From Pseudomonadales bacterium (GTDB lineage Bacteria > Pseudomonadota > Gammaproteobacteria > Pseudomonadales > Pseudohongiellaceae), in NCBI GenBank assembly GCA_023257655.1, contig JALRBQ010000039.1, positions 62,001-126,000 of the forward strand: 64,000 nucleotides of DNA, written 5' to 3'. The stretch's first letter is position 1; every line of letters starts with the position of its first letter. The notes beneath the pieces are model-generated. The model did no database searches and was not told where the DNA came from. It was given only the letters and a program-made list of their open reading frames with translations. Both the position numbers and the translations under genes were made by a program. Shown here piece after piece: positions 44,590 to 53,990 of the stretch.

Positions 44590-45630
44590 ATGAAGAATTT
44601 CATCTGCGACTGCGGACAGACGCTATTCTTTGAGAATACGCGTTGTCTCAATTGTGGCCAGCTCGTTGGGTTCGACCCCCTCAGCCTGCGCATGCGAGCT
44701 GTTGATAAGACTGTAAAGCGTGGCCAGACCAGTAACCGGCCGGTGTTGTGCAAGAACGCCGCCGATTATGATGTCTGTAACTGGGTGGCGAATATGCCAC
44801 ACAGCAAGTATTGCATTTCCTGTGCACTCAACGACACCATACCCAACTTGTTAGGCCCGACGCGGCGACGCTGGTGGAAGAGTCTCGAGAATGCCAAGCG
44901 TCGTCTGCTTTATTCCCTGTTGCGTCTGAAATTGCCTATCGTCGGCAAGAACAAGGACCCGCACGGTCTTGCCTTCAAGTTTATTGAAGACAAGCGCACG
45001 AATCCCGGTGTCTCGGAAGAGCTCGTGACCACCGGGCATCTGGACGGGCTCATTACCATCAATATTGCGGAAGCCGATCAGGTGAATCGGGCGATCACCC
45101 GGCAATACACTGGTGAGTTGTACCGCACTCTGCTCGGTCACTTTCGCCACGAGAGTGGTCACTACTACTATAACCGGCTCATTTCGACTCCCGCCCGGCT
45201 GGAACGCTTCCGCAAGCTGTTTGGTGACGAGACCCAGGACTATGGGCAGGCACTGGAACGGTATTATTCTCCGGACAACCCGCTGCCACGCGATCCGAAC
45301 ATGATCAGTCTTTATGCTCAGTCCCATCCGCTGGAAGATTGGGCCGAGGTCTGGGCCCATTATCTGCACATGATCGATACGCTGGAGACAGCGAAGGACT
45401 ATGGAATGCACCAGGGCTCGATCCAGTTCGATGATTTTGATGAAACTTTGCTGAAGTGGTCAGAGCTGACAGTATTGCTGAATTCGCTGAATCGCAGTAT
45501 GGGTCTGGAAGATGCCTATCCCTTCGTCTTGTCGGAATTGACGCTTACAAAGCTCCGCTTCGTTCATGAGCTGATCTATCCCAATTCGCAGCCCAGGACA
45601 ACGAAGGCATCTGCTGGAATGCATTCTTGA
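44590..45630 (+). CDS. Zinc-ribbon zinc metallopeptidase (Peptidase_Mx type)
   Basis: 346 residues. An N-terminal zinc ribbon (CDCGQTLFFENTRCLNCG) and a second Cys cluster (KYCISCALN) precede the peptidase domain. The HExxH site is in HFRHESGHYYY near residue 190, and a downstream EDWAEVWAHYLHMIDT supplies further candidate ligands. Family members often occur beside permuted ATP-grasp/alpha-E genes. It starts 18 bp after the alpha-E gene. Its last 86 bp overlap the convergent Anbu gene, so both C-termini are encoded on opposite strands of one segment. Confidence 0.88.
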   Translation: MKNFICDCGQTLFFENTRCLNCGQLVGFDPLSLRMRAVDKTVKRGQTSNRPVLCKNAADYDVCNWVANMPHSKYCISCALNDTIPNLLGPTRRRWWKSLENAKRRLLYSLLRLKLPIVGKNKDPHGLAFKFIEDKRTNPGVSEELVTTGHLDGLITINIAEADQVNRAITRQYTGELYRTLLGHFRHESGHYYYNRLISTPARLERFRKLFGDETQDYGQALERYYSPDNPLPRDPNMISLYAQSHPLEDWAEVWAHYLHMIDTLETAKDYGMHQGSIQFDDFDETLLKWSELTVLLNSLNRSMGLEDAYPFVLSELTLTKLRFVHELIYPNSQPRTTKASAGMHS

Positions 45631-46303
45631 GCAGGCTGTCCCAGGTGCGCTTGAGATCGCGCAGAAAATCGCTGTTCTGATCGAACCGACGGAAGTTGTT
45701 CAATACCAGCGAATCGGTCGTGTACATCAGTATCTCAACGGGTGGCCCCACGCTCAGGTTGCTGCGCAGGGTGGAATCCATCGAGACCAGGGCACACATG
45801 CTACTGGTGTCGAGATCCACTTCCGGGGTCAGAATGCGGTCCAGGATCGGTTTGCCGTACTTGCTCTCACCGATTTGCAGGTAGGGCGTGTCGCTGGAGC
45901 TGGTGATGTGGTTACCTTCCGGGTAGACATGGATAATTTCGTGCCGGCTGCCCCTGATCTGTCCCCCCAGAATAAAGCTCGCTTCAAATGAGGTACAGCT
46001 CGAGGCGTGTTTGGACTGCTGTTCACAACTGATTTCGCCGAGGTAATCGGCCGCGTCTCCAATCGAGGCGACATTGTGCAGGTTTACGCTGGCACGCTGG
46101 CGGATGTCCCGCTTGAGCCTTGAGATCGTGGCTTGGGTCGTGGCGAGATTGCCGGCAGTGAGGATGACAAACTGCCGCTCTCCGTCGATGCCGAAACGAA
46201 ACATCTTGCTGTAAGTAGAGACCTGATCGATGCCTGCGTTCGTGAGCGAGTCGGAACAGAATACGATTCCGGCATTGACAGAAATAGCGACACAGTAGGT
46301 CAT
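45545..46303 (-). CDS. Anbu (bacterial proteasome beta-subunit homologue)
   Basis: 252 residues. The start MTYCVAISVNAGIVFCSDSL is typical of Anbu; removal of Met would expose Thr as the N-terminal nucleophile. Other proteasome-type features are VILTAGNLATTQA and SFILGGQIRG. Anbu forms oligomeric rings related to HslV and is encoded with permuted ATP-grasp and alpha-E genes, as here, although on the opposite strand. Its stop lies 86 bp inside the zinc peptidase gene. Confidence 0.93.
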   Translation of the reverse strand: MTYCVAISVNAGIVFCSDSLTNAGIDQVSTYSKMFRFGIDGERQFVILTAGNLATTQATISRLKRDIRQRASVNLHNVASIGDAADYLGEISCEQQSKHASSCTSFEASFILGGQIRGSRHEIIHVYPEGNHITSSSDTPYLQIGESKYGKPILDRILTPEVDLDTSSMCALVSMDSTLRSNLSVGPPVEILMYTTDSLVLNNFRRFDQNSDFLRDLKRTWDSLLKNAFQQMPSLSWAANWDRSAHERSGAL

Positions 46304-46487
46304 GATTGTGAATTAACGCGACTACGAAGCGTTCAATACTACAAGGGTTCTGGCTGGCTTGATAGCGTAATTTGCGTTGGATTTTCTGGCGGTGCCAGAC
46401 CCAAAAAAATGGCAGGAGACAGGCGGATTTTATCGACACAAATCCCGTCCTGAGCCGGGGAGTTCCCGGCCGGGAAGGCTCGTGAAA

Positions 46488-46712
46488 TTACTGCAGATTC
46501 TCGATGGGCTCGTCGCTGAGTTCGTATTCAAACTGGCGTTCAATACGCTTGCTGTCCATGCGCTCTTCGATGCGACGGCGCAATTCGGTTACGCGCGCCT
46601 TGCACGGAGAGACGGCGAGTCGTTCTTCGGCATCGTCGTCGGACATGATAGCCGATGCTTCGATATATTCTTTGGCGCTTTCGGAGGAGTCATCCCATTT
46701 CTGTTCTTTCAT
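46488..46712 (-). CDS. Small acidic protein, PA3496-like
   Basis: 74 residues, hydrophilic, no signal. The Arg/Glu-rich stretch VTELRRRIEERMDSKRIERQ resembles the short PA3496-type proteins of pseudomonads. It is too short for firm assignment. Confidence 0.5.
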   Translation of the reverse strand: MKEQKWDDSSESAKEYIEASAIMSDDDAEERLAVSPCKARVTELRRRIEERMDSKRIERQFEYELSDEPIENLQ

Positions 46713-46900
46713 GGCATTTCTCTAGGTAGTGGTACCGATAAATAGTCAAAAAGGTCTTACTGGTCTTATCGTAAGTAACCGGCTAACTCTTAATATTATT
46801 TTTCGGCCGTTTTCGCAGGCACTATATAAGAGTTATTGCTGCGAATATCAAGCACCATTTCACATTTTTCTGCAAAAATTATGGCGTGTCGAAAAGGGGA

Positions 46901-46925
46901 TTTCAGCCCTGCTCGAGGGCTGAAA
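46901..46925 (-). terminator. Stem-loop at the end of the acyl-CoA ligase gene
   Basis: TTTCAGCCCT and AGGGCTGAAA pair across a five-base loop and embed the ligase stop codon. On the minus strand a short T-run follows after several Cs, so it is a weak candidate terminator. Confidence 0.45.
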
Positions 46926-48633
46926 TGGTGCGCTGGCGCAGCTCTTTCTTGGCGATTTTGCCGGAGGCGATACGGGGCAATTGCTCATATTGGAAGTACA
47001 TACGAATGGGAATCTTGAAGGAGGCGATGCGGGATTGCAGGAATTGGGACAGCTCCGCGGCTGCCAGAGAGTGACCGGGCTTGAGCATGATCGCGGCGCA
47101 GGGGACCTCGCCAAGCCGGTCGTCCGGAATGCCGTAAACCGACACTTCATTAACAGCGGGGTGTTCGGTGATGGCGTATTCCACCTCGGCACAGCCAATG
47201 TTCTCACCGCCCCGAATCACGATGTCCTTGGCGCGGTCGAGGATGATCAGGAAGCCGCATTCATCGAGCTTGCCGATATCGCCGGTATGAAACCAGCCGT
47301 CCCGAATCACTTCGGCGGTCGCCTCAGGCTGATTCCAGTAGCCACGCATCACCGTGGGACCCTTGATGCAGATCTCGCCGATCTCGCCTTCAGGCAAGGC
47401 GCTGCCGTCTTCGGCGCTGATCTTGATAGTGGTGACGGGAGGACTGGGACGGCCCGTACTGTTGGGACGCACCTCATAAAACTTGCCGGAGATGATGGCG
47501 CCGATCGCATTGGTTTCGGTGAGGCCATAGCCAAGTCCGGGTAATGCCTTGTCCGGAAATCGCTCCAGCATCAGATGCAGGTGTTCTGGTGGACGTGGTG
47601 CGCCACCGCTCTGCACAGCGCGGAGACTCCGCAGGTCAGTCGTTGCAAATCCCTCGGCTTGCATCAGTTCCCAGGTCATCGTCGGAACGCCATGAAAGAC
47701 CGATATGCGTTCCCGCTCAATCAGGTCCAGTGCCACGTTAGCGTCCCATTTGTACATCATGACGAATTTGCGCTGGTAGACGAAACTGGCAAGAAACTGG
47801 GCATGGCTGCCGGTGACATGGAACAGGGGCACGTTGGCGAGAATAGCTGGGTCGAATTCCGGGTTCGCTTCCACCAGCTCAGGCCGCAAGATCTCGGTGA
47901 TCTCCTTCACGAACTTCCAGGTGTAGAGGGCGTTGGTAATGTTGCGATGGGTCGACAGGACTCCCTTCGGGTTACCAGTGGAGCCTGAGGTGTACATGAT
48001 CGAGGCATTGGCATCCGGCTGCACATCAATGGTGGCTATCTCGGCATCGGTGAGTGGCGGCAACGATCGCGCCAAGGCATAAAACTCAGGCCAGACAGAG
48101 GCAGCCTCCGGCTTGATCAGAACCGCCTCGATACCCAGTGTTGCGATCCGGTCCTCAATCAGTTGCAGACGCGCCGGGTCGACGAAGATCAGTCGGGCGC
48201 CGCTGTCACGCAGGCCATATTCCAGCTCCGCGCCTTTCCACCAGGAATTCATGGGCACGACGACGGCACCTATCAGTGTGATTGCCATGTAGGCGATACA
48301 CCATTCCGGGGAGTTGCGGGCACAGATTGCCACGCGGTCACCAAACTCGATGCCATAGCGCTGGCGCAGCACGTGCGCCAGCGACTTCGCGAGCTGCAGC
48401 GACTCGGCGAAGGTGAAGCGCTCGTCGAGATAGACAAGGAAGGGCTTGTCGGCTGCGATCAGTCCGAGTGCATAAACTTCGCCTAGATTGCGAGGGATCT
48501 GGGTGAATGCGTCATACTGTCTGCCATCGATCGAGACAGGCTCTGTGGCCATGCCGGTGGCCGGCACCTTGTGGGCGAGGGCAATTTCCTTGAGTTGTGC
48601 CAGGTCGCGTCGGAGTTCTTGTTCAGTGAGCAT
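46903..48633 (-). CDS. Acyl-CoA synthetase / fatty-acid-CoA ligase
   Basis: 576 residues in the ANL superfamily. Motifs: P-loop MYTSGSTGNPKGV, FHVTGSHAQF, GLGYGLTETNAIG, WFHTGDIGKLDE and the C-terminal IASGKIAKKELR lysine. It activates an acid to acyl-CoA. A quinone oxidoreductase gene ends 5 bp upstream, so the two are cotranscribed. It is not a close copy of the ligase at 17076-18659. Confidence 0.9.
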   Translation of the reverse strand: MLTEQELRRDLAQLKEIALAHKVPATGMATEPVSIDGRQYDAFTQIPRNLGEVYALGLIAADKPFLVYLDERFTFAESLQLAKSLAHVLRQRYGIEFGDRVAICARNSPEWCIAYMAITLIGAVVVPMNSWWKGAELEYGLRDSGARLIFVDPARLQLIEDRIATLGIEAVLIKPEAASVWPEFYALARSLPPLTDAEIATIDVQPDANASIMYTSGSTGNPKGVLSTHRNITNALYTWKFVKEITEILRPELVEANPEFDPAILANVPLFHVTGSHAQFLASFVYQRKFVMMYKWDANVALDLIERERISVFHGVPTMTWELMQAEGFATTDLRSLRAVQSGGAPRPPEHLHLMLERFPDKALPGLGYGLTETNAIGAIISGKFYEVRPNSTGRPSPPVTTIKISAEDGSALPEGEIGEICIKGPTVMRGYWNQPEATAEVIRDGWFHTGDIGKLDECGFLIILDRAKDIVIRGGENIGCAEVEYAITEHPAVNEVSVYGIPDDRLGEVPCAAIMLKPGHSLAAAELSQFLQSRIASFKIPIRMYFQYEQLPRIASGKIAKKELRQRTISALEQG

Positions 48634-48638
48634 AGCGA

Positions 48639-49625
48639 TCAGGACTCGGTGTGAAATTCCAGGGTAACCTTGCCCATTACTCGACGCTCAGTAAAGACAT
48701 TGAAGGCGGCGACATAGTCGGTGGCGGCGAAAGATTCAGTCACGATCGGACGGAGTTTGCCGGCTTTGATCATGTCGAGTAATTCAGCGAAGTTCTTCTC
48801 GTATTCAGCCGGCTCTTCCTTGCGGAAACGGCCGAGGAATACGCCGACCATGGAAGAACCCTTCAGCAGAGCAAGGTTCGCCTTGTATTCGGGAATGCGA
48901 CCGCTGGTGAAGCCCACGACGAGCAGCCGACCATTCCAGTTGATACAACGACAACTCTGATCGAACAGATCGCCACCTACTGGATCATAAATGACGTCTG
49001 CACCGCGATCATCGGTTAACGCCTTTACCTTCTCCTTCAAGTCACCGTCACCATAGTTCAGCAGGGCGTCCGGCTGCAGCCGGTTGACGAAGGCCAGTTT
49101 CTCATCGGAGCTGGCGGCGGCGATAACCCGGGCGCCCATTAACTTGCCCAATTCCACCGCGGCCAGACCAACACCCCCGCTGGCACCGAGTACCAGCAGT
49201 GTCTCTCCCGGCTGCAGTCGAGCTCGTTGCTTGAGCGCATAGTAAGAGGTGGTATAGACCATCGCGAAACCGGCCGCCGTCTTGAAGTCCATGTTGTCGG
49301 GGATCGCCCGCAGGGCATCCGCCTTCACTACGATCTGCTCGGCAAGCCCTCCGATACCGGGAGTGGCCATGACGCGATCGCCTACTGCAAACTTTTTCAG
49401 ACCCGGCCCGACAGATTTGATGATGCCACCAACCTCTGAACCGGGAGTGAATGGCATGGGTGGCTGAAACTGGTACTTGCCCTGAATCTGCAAGCCATCA
49501 GGAAAGTTCAGTGAGGCGGCATAGACTTCCACGACGGCTTCATTGTCACCGGCGACGGGATCCGGCACCTCTTCCAGAGACAGATTTTCCGGGGGGCCAT
49601 AAGATTTGCAGACTATTGCTTTCAT
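48639..49625 (-). CDS. NADPH:quinone oxidoreductase family protein
   Basis: 328 residues, zinc-free medium-chain dehydrogenase. The N-terminus MKAIVCKSYGPPENL, the VYAASLNFPDGLQIQGKYQ segment, FTPGSEVGGIIKSVG and the nucleotide-binding VLGASGGVGLAAVELGK are typical. It lies 5 bp before the acyl-CoA ligase on the same strand; such pairs are frequent in acyl-CoA catabolism. It is a distant relative of qor at 5404-6372. Confidence 0.88.
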   Translation of the reverse strand: MKAIVCKSYGPPENLSLEEVPDPVAGDNEAVVEVYAASLNFPDGLQIQGKYQFQPPMPFTPGSEVGGIIKSVGPGLKKFAVGDRVMATPGIGGLAEQIVVKADALRAIPDNMDFKTAAGFAMVYTTSYYALKQRARLQPGETLLVLGASGGVGLAAVELGKLMGARVIAAASSDEKLAFVNRLQPDALLNYGDGDLKEKVKALTDDRGADVIYDPVGGDLFDQSCRCINWNGRLLVVGFTSGRIPEYKANLALLKGSSMVGVFLGRFRKEEPAEYEKNFAELLDMIKAGKLRPIVTESFAATDYVAAFNVFTERRVMGKVTLEFHTES

Positions 49626-49771
49626 GAGACTTCCTCTTGCGCGCCGAAGGCGGATTCAATCATGAATCGCCGCGCACGGCAAACGCAGGGAGAGTTGCGG
49701 GAGGCTCGGTTGTTGTGCCGCGTGCAAACGGGTATATTTGCTGTCGATAAGTTTCCTGTCGCCGTGAATCC

Positions 49772-50575
49772 ATGAACGAATCCCAACGCCAGGCCTATCT
49801 CAGTGCGATGGGCATCCAGCCATATTACCCGCGGCGACCCCTCGCGGCTGCGAAGCCGTCGCCGCGCTATGAATTCGATCCGGATCGGTTGTCCACCACC
49901 GGCACAGTCGTAACTACTCCCGCGCGACCCATCAGGGACTCGCAACCAGAACCGAAGCCTGCAACGCGCACGACGAGTGCGCCTCGCGCTCCGGTCGTTC
50001 CGGTGTCCGCGCAACCGCTCGCCAGGAAAGAGCCAACAGCCGCCGTGCCGGCAGACACGGCAGCAGCTGCCGACGCGTTGCGATTCCGCTTGCACTACTA
50101 TCGAATCTCGGAGTCGCTCGCAGTCATCGACGAAGTCCCCCATCAGCAAGCGCGTAACGAGGCCGGGTCGAGCCTGTCTCTCTTGCATGGCATTCTAAAG
50201 GCACTGGGTGTGGAATGCGGCGAGGTAACCTTCGAACCCGAGTTATTTCATTGGCCACTCGCTGAGGGCATGGCGATGAAGAACGATCCTGCGGTTGAGG
50301 CGCGCAAGGCCTTGCAGGGTTTTATCACCATGCGGCAACAAACTGATCGCTTCAAACATCTCATCATCTTCGCAGGTCAGGTTGAGGAAGTGTTGGGGTC
50401 CGCGTCACAACCGCTTAACCGGGATGCGATGGCAGAGAGTGGCAGCTACTACGTTACGATTACTCACAGCCTGCAGTCGATGCTTGCCTATCCGGTGTTG
50501 AAGCGCGATGTCTGGGCCCATCTGCAGCCCCTGCGCAAACGCCTCGCTGATGCTGCCGTGGTCAGAGGTGCCTGA
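49772..50575 (+). CDS. HolD-like protein (DNA polymerase III psi subunit candidate)
   Basis: 267 residues. The start NESQRQAYLSAMGIQPYYPRR aligns in style with the N-terminus of E. coli HolD, the psi subunit that joins the clamp loader. A Pro/Ala-rich linker (to about residue 100) separates it from a globular domain (RFRLHYYRISESLAVIDEVP; HLIIFAGQVEEVLG). The rimI gene follows 16 bp downstream, as holD precedes rimI in E. coli. The protein is about twice the E. coli length, so the assignment rests on order and the N-terminal motif. Confidence 0.6.
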   Translation: MNESQRQAYLSAMGIQPYYPRRPLAAAKPSPRYEFDPDRLSTTGTVVTTPARPIRDSQPEPKPATRTTSAPRAPVVPVSAQPLARKEPTAAVPADTAAAADALRFRLHYYRISESLAVIDEVPHQQARNEAGSSLSLLHGILKALGVECGEVTFEPELFHWPLAEGMAMKNDPAVEARKALQGFITMRQQTDRFKHLIIFAGQVEEVLGSASQPLNRDAMAESGSYYVTITHSLQSMLAYPVLKRDVWAHLQPLRKRLADAAVVRGA

Positions 50576-50591
50576 ACGGGCCGGATTTACA

Positions 50592-51080
50592 ATGTTGTCA
50601 CCGACCAATAATACGCCTCCGGCTTTCTTCGTACGCAGCATGCGCGCAAGCGATCTCGATCACGTCGTGCGCAATGAGTCAGCCGCTTACGAGAATGGCT
50701 GGAACAAGCGCATCTTCGTCGATTGCCTGCGTGCGGGTTACTTGTGCTGGGTGCTCGCCAATAAACAGCAGATCGTGGCACACGGCGTGATGTCGGTCGC
50801 GATTGGTGAGTGCCACCTGCTGACACTGTGTGTTAACCCGGACTATCAGCGCCAAGGTTTCGGCCGACGTCTGTTCCGGCTGCTGTTGGAGCGAGCCTAC
50901 AAACTGGATGCGAGGGAATGTTTTCTGGAAGTGCGGGCCTCGAATGCGAAGGCCATCGCGCTCTATCGCTCACTCGGGTTTGTGCAGATCGGTGAACGGC
51001 GCAACTACTACCCCGGTGCTACGGTGGCAGCAGACAGGGAAGACGCCCTGATTCTGTCGCGGGCGCTACCCTTGCCCTAG
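50592..51080 (+). CDS. rimI: Ribosomal protein S18 alanine N-acetyltransferase RimI
   Basis: 162 residues from ATG 50592; the upstream open frame lies within the HolD-like gene. GNAT features are LLTLCVNPDYQRQGFGRRLF (acetyl-CoA loop QRQGFG) and CFLEVRASNAKAIALYRSLGF. The N-terminal stretch to about residue 30 is slightly longer than in E. coli. It acetylates the N-terminal Ala of ribosomal protein S18. Confidence 0.92.
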   Translation: MLSPTNNTPPAFFVRSMRASDLDHVVRNESAAYENGWNKRIFVDCLRAGYLCWVLANKQQIVAHGVMSVAIGECHLLTLCVNPDYQRQGFGRRLFRLLLERAYKLDARECFLEVRASNAKAIALYRSLGFVQIGERRNYYPGATVAADREDALILSRALPLP

Positions 51081-51349
51081 GGCGCATGGGAATCCGGGTG
51101 ATCGGAATTGGAATTCCGGTCAATGAGTCGTCGCAGCAGATAAGTGAACAGTTTGATAACGGCGATCAGCAAGATCGCGCAAACCGCAATACCCCCCACC
51201 AGCAGCAACGTCGCCAGCGCCATTCGCAATAATTCCTGCACCGAAATGTCCTGCCACAGAGCCAGCCCCCACAGGGTCGCTGCCGCAATGGCGATGCCGG
51301 AGAGCGCCGCCGCAGTCTTCTTACGTATGTTCAGCAGGGAAAAAATCAA
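51077..51349 (-). CDS. Small two-helix membrane protein
   Basis: 90 residues from TTG 51349, overlapping the end of the zinc-finger gene by 29 bp. Two hydrophobic segments (AAALSGIAIAAATLWGLALW and LATLLLVGGIAVCAILLIAVIK) are clear, followed by a basic loop and polar tail. I do not recognise a family. Its stop overlaps the convergent rimI gene by four bases. Confidence 0.6.
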   Translation of the reverse strand: MIFSLLNIRKKTAAALSGIAIAAATLWGLALWQDISVQELLRMALATLLLVGGIAVCAILLIAVIKLFTYLLRRLIDRNSNSDHPDSHAP

Positions 51350-51785
51350 AATCGGGTCTGTTGTTCTTGTCGGGATAGGTGGTTTTGCACTGGGGATATT
51401 CGCGGCAGCCCCAGAATTCGCCGTTCTTGCCTTTCCGCTTCACCAGCAGATGACCACAACGATGACTCAGATAAGCCGTTTCCGGCCTGCCGTTGTGGTC
51501 GGCCAAGGTTACTTTACATCCCTTCTGGAAACCACTGCAAAACCAATAATCCCCTTTCTCCGGAGCCGCTCGCACCAATTGGCGGGTACAGAGCGGACAG
51601 CGGTAGTGCTCATCGATATCCCGAGACGGCTTACCGTCGACATCATTGAGCGAGGTCTTGCAGAAGGGGAAGCCCGTGCAGCCCCAGAACGGACCCTTCT
51701 TGCCGTCGATCCGGCGCAGGGGTTTCTTGCACGCGGGACAAAAGTGGACCCGGGACGGCGGGCCAATGTGGCTGGTATCGGTCAT
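51321..51785 (-). CDS. Topoisomerase-type C4 zinc-finger protein
   Basis: 154 residues from ATG 51785. Three C4 zinc-ribbon units like those at the C-terminus of topoisomerase I follow each other: CPACKKPL...WGCTGFPFC, CPLCTRQL...WFCSGFQKGC and CGHLLVKR...WGCREYPQC. It has no topoisomerase catalytic domain. Such stand-alone proteins probably bind single-stranded DNA; the role is unknown. Confidence 0.85.
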   Translation of the reverse strand: MTDTSHIGPPSRVHFCPACKKPLRRIDGKKGPFWGCTGFPFCKTSLNDVDGKPSRDIDEHYRCPLCTRQLVRAAPEKGDYWFCSGFQKGCKVTLADHNGRPETAYLSHRCGHLLVKRKGKNGEFWGCREYPQCKTTYPDKNNRPDFDFFPAEHT

Positions 51786-51861
51786 GACGCATCCGTGAAG
51801 GGACAGTGTCTGATTTCTAACGCTGCCGACGGGTGAAGTCAAATCCGGTCCGAAAACACCC

Positions 51862-52938
51862 TCACTGGCCTAGCAGGGCGCGCAGCGTTTGCAGCAGTGT
51901 CTGGTTCTCTTCCGCAGAACCCACCGTGATGCGTAATTTGTCGCGCAACCGGGGCTGGTCGAAGTACCGAACGAGGATGTGATGGGCTTTGAGCTGCTTA
52001 TAGAGAGTCTCTGCGCCGATTGCGTCGGGGATGGTGGCGAGCAGGAAATTGCTCTGGCTGTCGCCTGTGCCAAGTCCGAGCGCATTCAGACCCTCGCGTA
52101 ATCGCGAGCGCTGTTCGCGCACCTGGCGCCAGGTGTTGCGGGCGTAATCCACCGACTCGATGGCGGCTGTCGCGAGGCGCTGGGCGATGAAATCCGTGTT
52201 GTAGCTGTCACGGGTCTTGTACAGCATCGGGTTGATCAGCGACGCGGCGCCTATGCCGTAGCCAAAACGCAGGCCAGCGAGGGAATAGCCCTTGCTCATC
52301 GTGCGCAGAATCAGAATATTTTCATGCTCACGAATCAACGCAACGGAATCATAGCCAAGCTCCGGGTCGACAAAGTCCACATAAGCCTCGTCGACAAGCA
52401 GCACACCGGAGAATGCGCTCGCAAGCTGGGCCAGATAAGTGGCAGGCAGCAGACAACCGGTTGGGGCGTGGGGATTGACGAGGATGATCATCTTCGCCTG
52501 CGCCGCAATCGCGCCCGCCAAAAAATCCTGCGGCATGCGCCAGTCATCATCCAGAGGCAACTCCACCAGCTGACAGGACTGAACATCAGCCAGCACCGGA
52601 TAGAGAGAGTAGCTCGGTTGTGTCGTGACGATGGTTTCACCGCTGTCGACGAAGGTGGTAATTGCCAGTCGCAATAACTCATCCCCGCCGTTCGTTGCCA
52701 CGATATTGTCCGGTGAAATTCCATGATAGGCACTTGCGGCCTGCCGGAACGGAGTTGCCAGTGGCGGTGGATAACGGCGCAGCGATGCGATGTCGATGGC
52801 GGCAAGCGCGGCGGCTACCTGCGGACTCGGTGGATACGGATTCTCGTTCGTATTCAGCTTGATCGTGGTGGCGGCATCCGGTTGTTCACCGGGTGTATAG
52901 CCGTGCATCCGGGCGATGTTGGGGCGCTCTAGTGTCAT
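51862..52938 (-). CDS. hisC: Histidinol-phosphate aminotransferase
   Basis: 358 residues from ATG 52938, the usual HisC length; the frame is open upstream, but MTLERPNIARMHGYTPGEQ is the natural start. Fold-type I aminotransferase motifs: LNTNENPYPPSP, TNGGDELLRL, NPHAPTGCLLP, DEAYVDF and the PLP lysine in TMSKGYSLAGLRFGYG. It converts imidazole acetol phosphate to histidinol phosphate. It stands apart from any his operon here. Confidence 0.93.
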   Translation of the reverse strand: MTLERPNIARMHGYTPGEQPDAATTIKLNTNENPYPPSPQVAAALAAIDIASLRRYPPPLATPFRQAASAYHGISPDNIVATNGGDELLRLAITTFVDSGETIVTTQPSYSLYPVLADVQSCQLVELPLDDDWRMPQDFLAGAIAAQAKMIILVNPHAPTGCLLPATYLAQLASAFSGVLLVDEAYVDFVDPELGYDSVALIREHENILILRTMSKGYSLAGLRFGYGIGAASLINPMLYKTRDSYNTDFIAQRLATAAIESVDYARNTWRQVREQRSRLREGLNALGLGTGDSQSNFLLATIPDAIGAETLYKQLKAHHILVRYFDQPRLRDKLRITVGSAEENQTLLQTLRALLGQ

Positions 52939-53089
52939 AAACAGGCTTCGTTCGGAATGGCAATATCGGGTTTTGCGTGCGGACTGACCAGCAAAGATGC
53001 GAAGGGTAAAGGGAATTGCGCGCAGCGGCAAGGTTGGCGAAGGGGGTGAGTCCGAATTGGTAGCATGGCCAACATAGCCCTAACGCTCA

Positions 53090-53908
53090 TTATTCGTTGG
53101 TGGCGGCAGGCAGATAGCCGCGTACGCGATTCTGCCAACCGGCAAGCCAGCGCTGCTCGTTGCGGGCAGTGGGTGCGTTCTGTACGCGCTGTTGCAGGAG
53201 CTTGGCTGCGGTGGCGCTGAAAGCCGGCAGGCTCGGCTCCGGCATTGCCATCAGTACCTGCAACAGGCCCCAACCCTGGCCGGCGTAGCGTTCCGCGGTA
53301 TTGAGTCCACTGCCCTTGAAGTGCAGGTAGTCGATCAGGGCGTACAGGCCATGGGGTGGGGAGGCATTCGCGATCGCGTAGAAGCGCTGCGATAGCTCGC
53401 CGCGTATGGCTGCGGGGGTGGCCGCCAGTAGCGCCGGTAGTTGCTCGGTGAGGCGGCGGGCGATGAAGTCCACCTGCACGGCACGCGTGTCAGCCAGGAA
53501 CTGGCGCAATGCGATGAGTTCAGGGGAATCCTGAGCCGCGAGAAAGGCGTCTCGTGAGAGCCAGGGTGAGTCATCCGAGGGCAGTGATTCGAGCCAGTCA
53601 GGCAGGGCTATCTTCTGTTCCCGGTAGTACGCCAACAGAGGCGGGAAAGTCTCCTCGAAGATCTCCGTCTGGTCGGCCCGGTACCAGATGAAGTGGCCGA
53701 GGCCCAGCGAAGGAAACGACTCGCCTTCATTCCAGCTTGTGAGGCACTCGAATCGGGCATTGCACTCGTTGCGGAAGATTTGCTCACCAAGCCATTCGCG
53801 CTGGCTGGCACTGAGTGCCGGCAATTCCGAAGCAGAAGCCGAAAAAGTTGCCGCAGTTAACATAATTAGGCGTAAATACCTATTGAAACTGTTTGAAATT
53901 GCTGGCAT
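53090..53908 (-). CDS. Conserved secreted protein of unknown function
   Basis: 272 residues from ATG 53908; an ATG 13 codons upstream is possible, but its AGGAG lies too close. A signal peptide (YLRLIMLTAATFSASAS) is followed by the conserved block IFRNECNARFECLTSWNEGE and FPSLGLGHFIWYRADQTEIF. I recall this pattern in conserved gammaproteobacterial secreted proteins. The invariant Glu and His in the block suggest an enzyme, possibly lysozyme-like, but that is a guess. Confidence 0.72.
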   Translation of the reverse strand: MPAISNSFNRYLRLIMLTAATFSASASELPALSASQREWLGEQIFRNECNARFECLTSWNEGESFPSLGLGHFIWYRADQTEIFEETFPPLLAYYREQKIALPDWLESLPSDDSPWLSRDAFLAAQDSPELIALRQFLADTRAVQVDFIARRLTEQLPALLAATPAAIRGELSQRFYAIANASPPHGLYALIDYLHFKGSGLNTAERYAGQGWGLLQVLMAMPEPSLPAFSATAAKLLQQRVQNAPTARNEQRWLAGWQNRVRGYLPAATNE

Positions 53909-53990
53909 TTTGGGTGGATTCCACTGGACGCTGGGAAAGTTTACCATGGCTCCTGCAGCCCTGGCTCACGGTGATACCGCCACAATTTAG

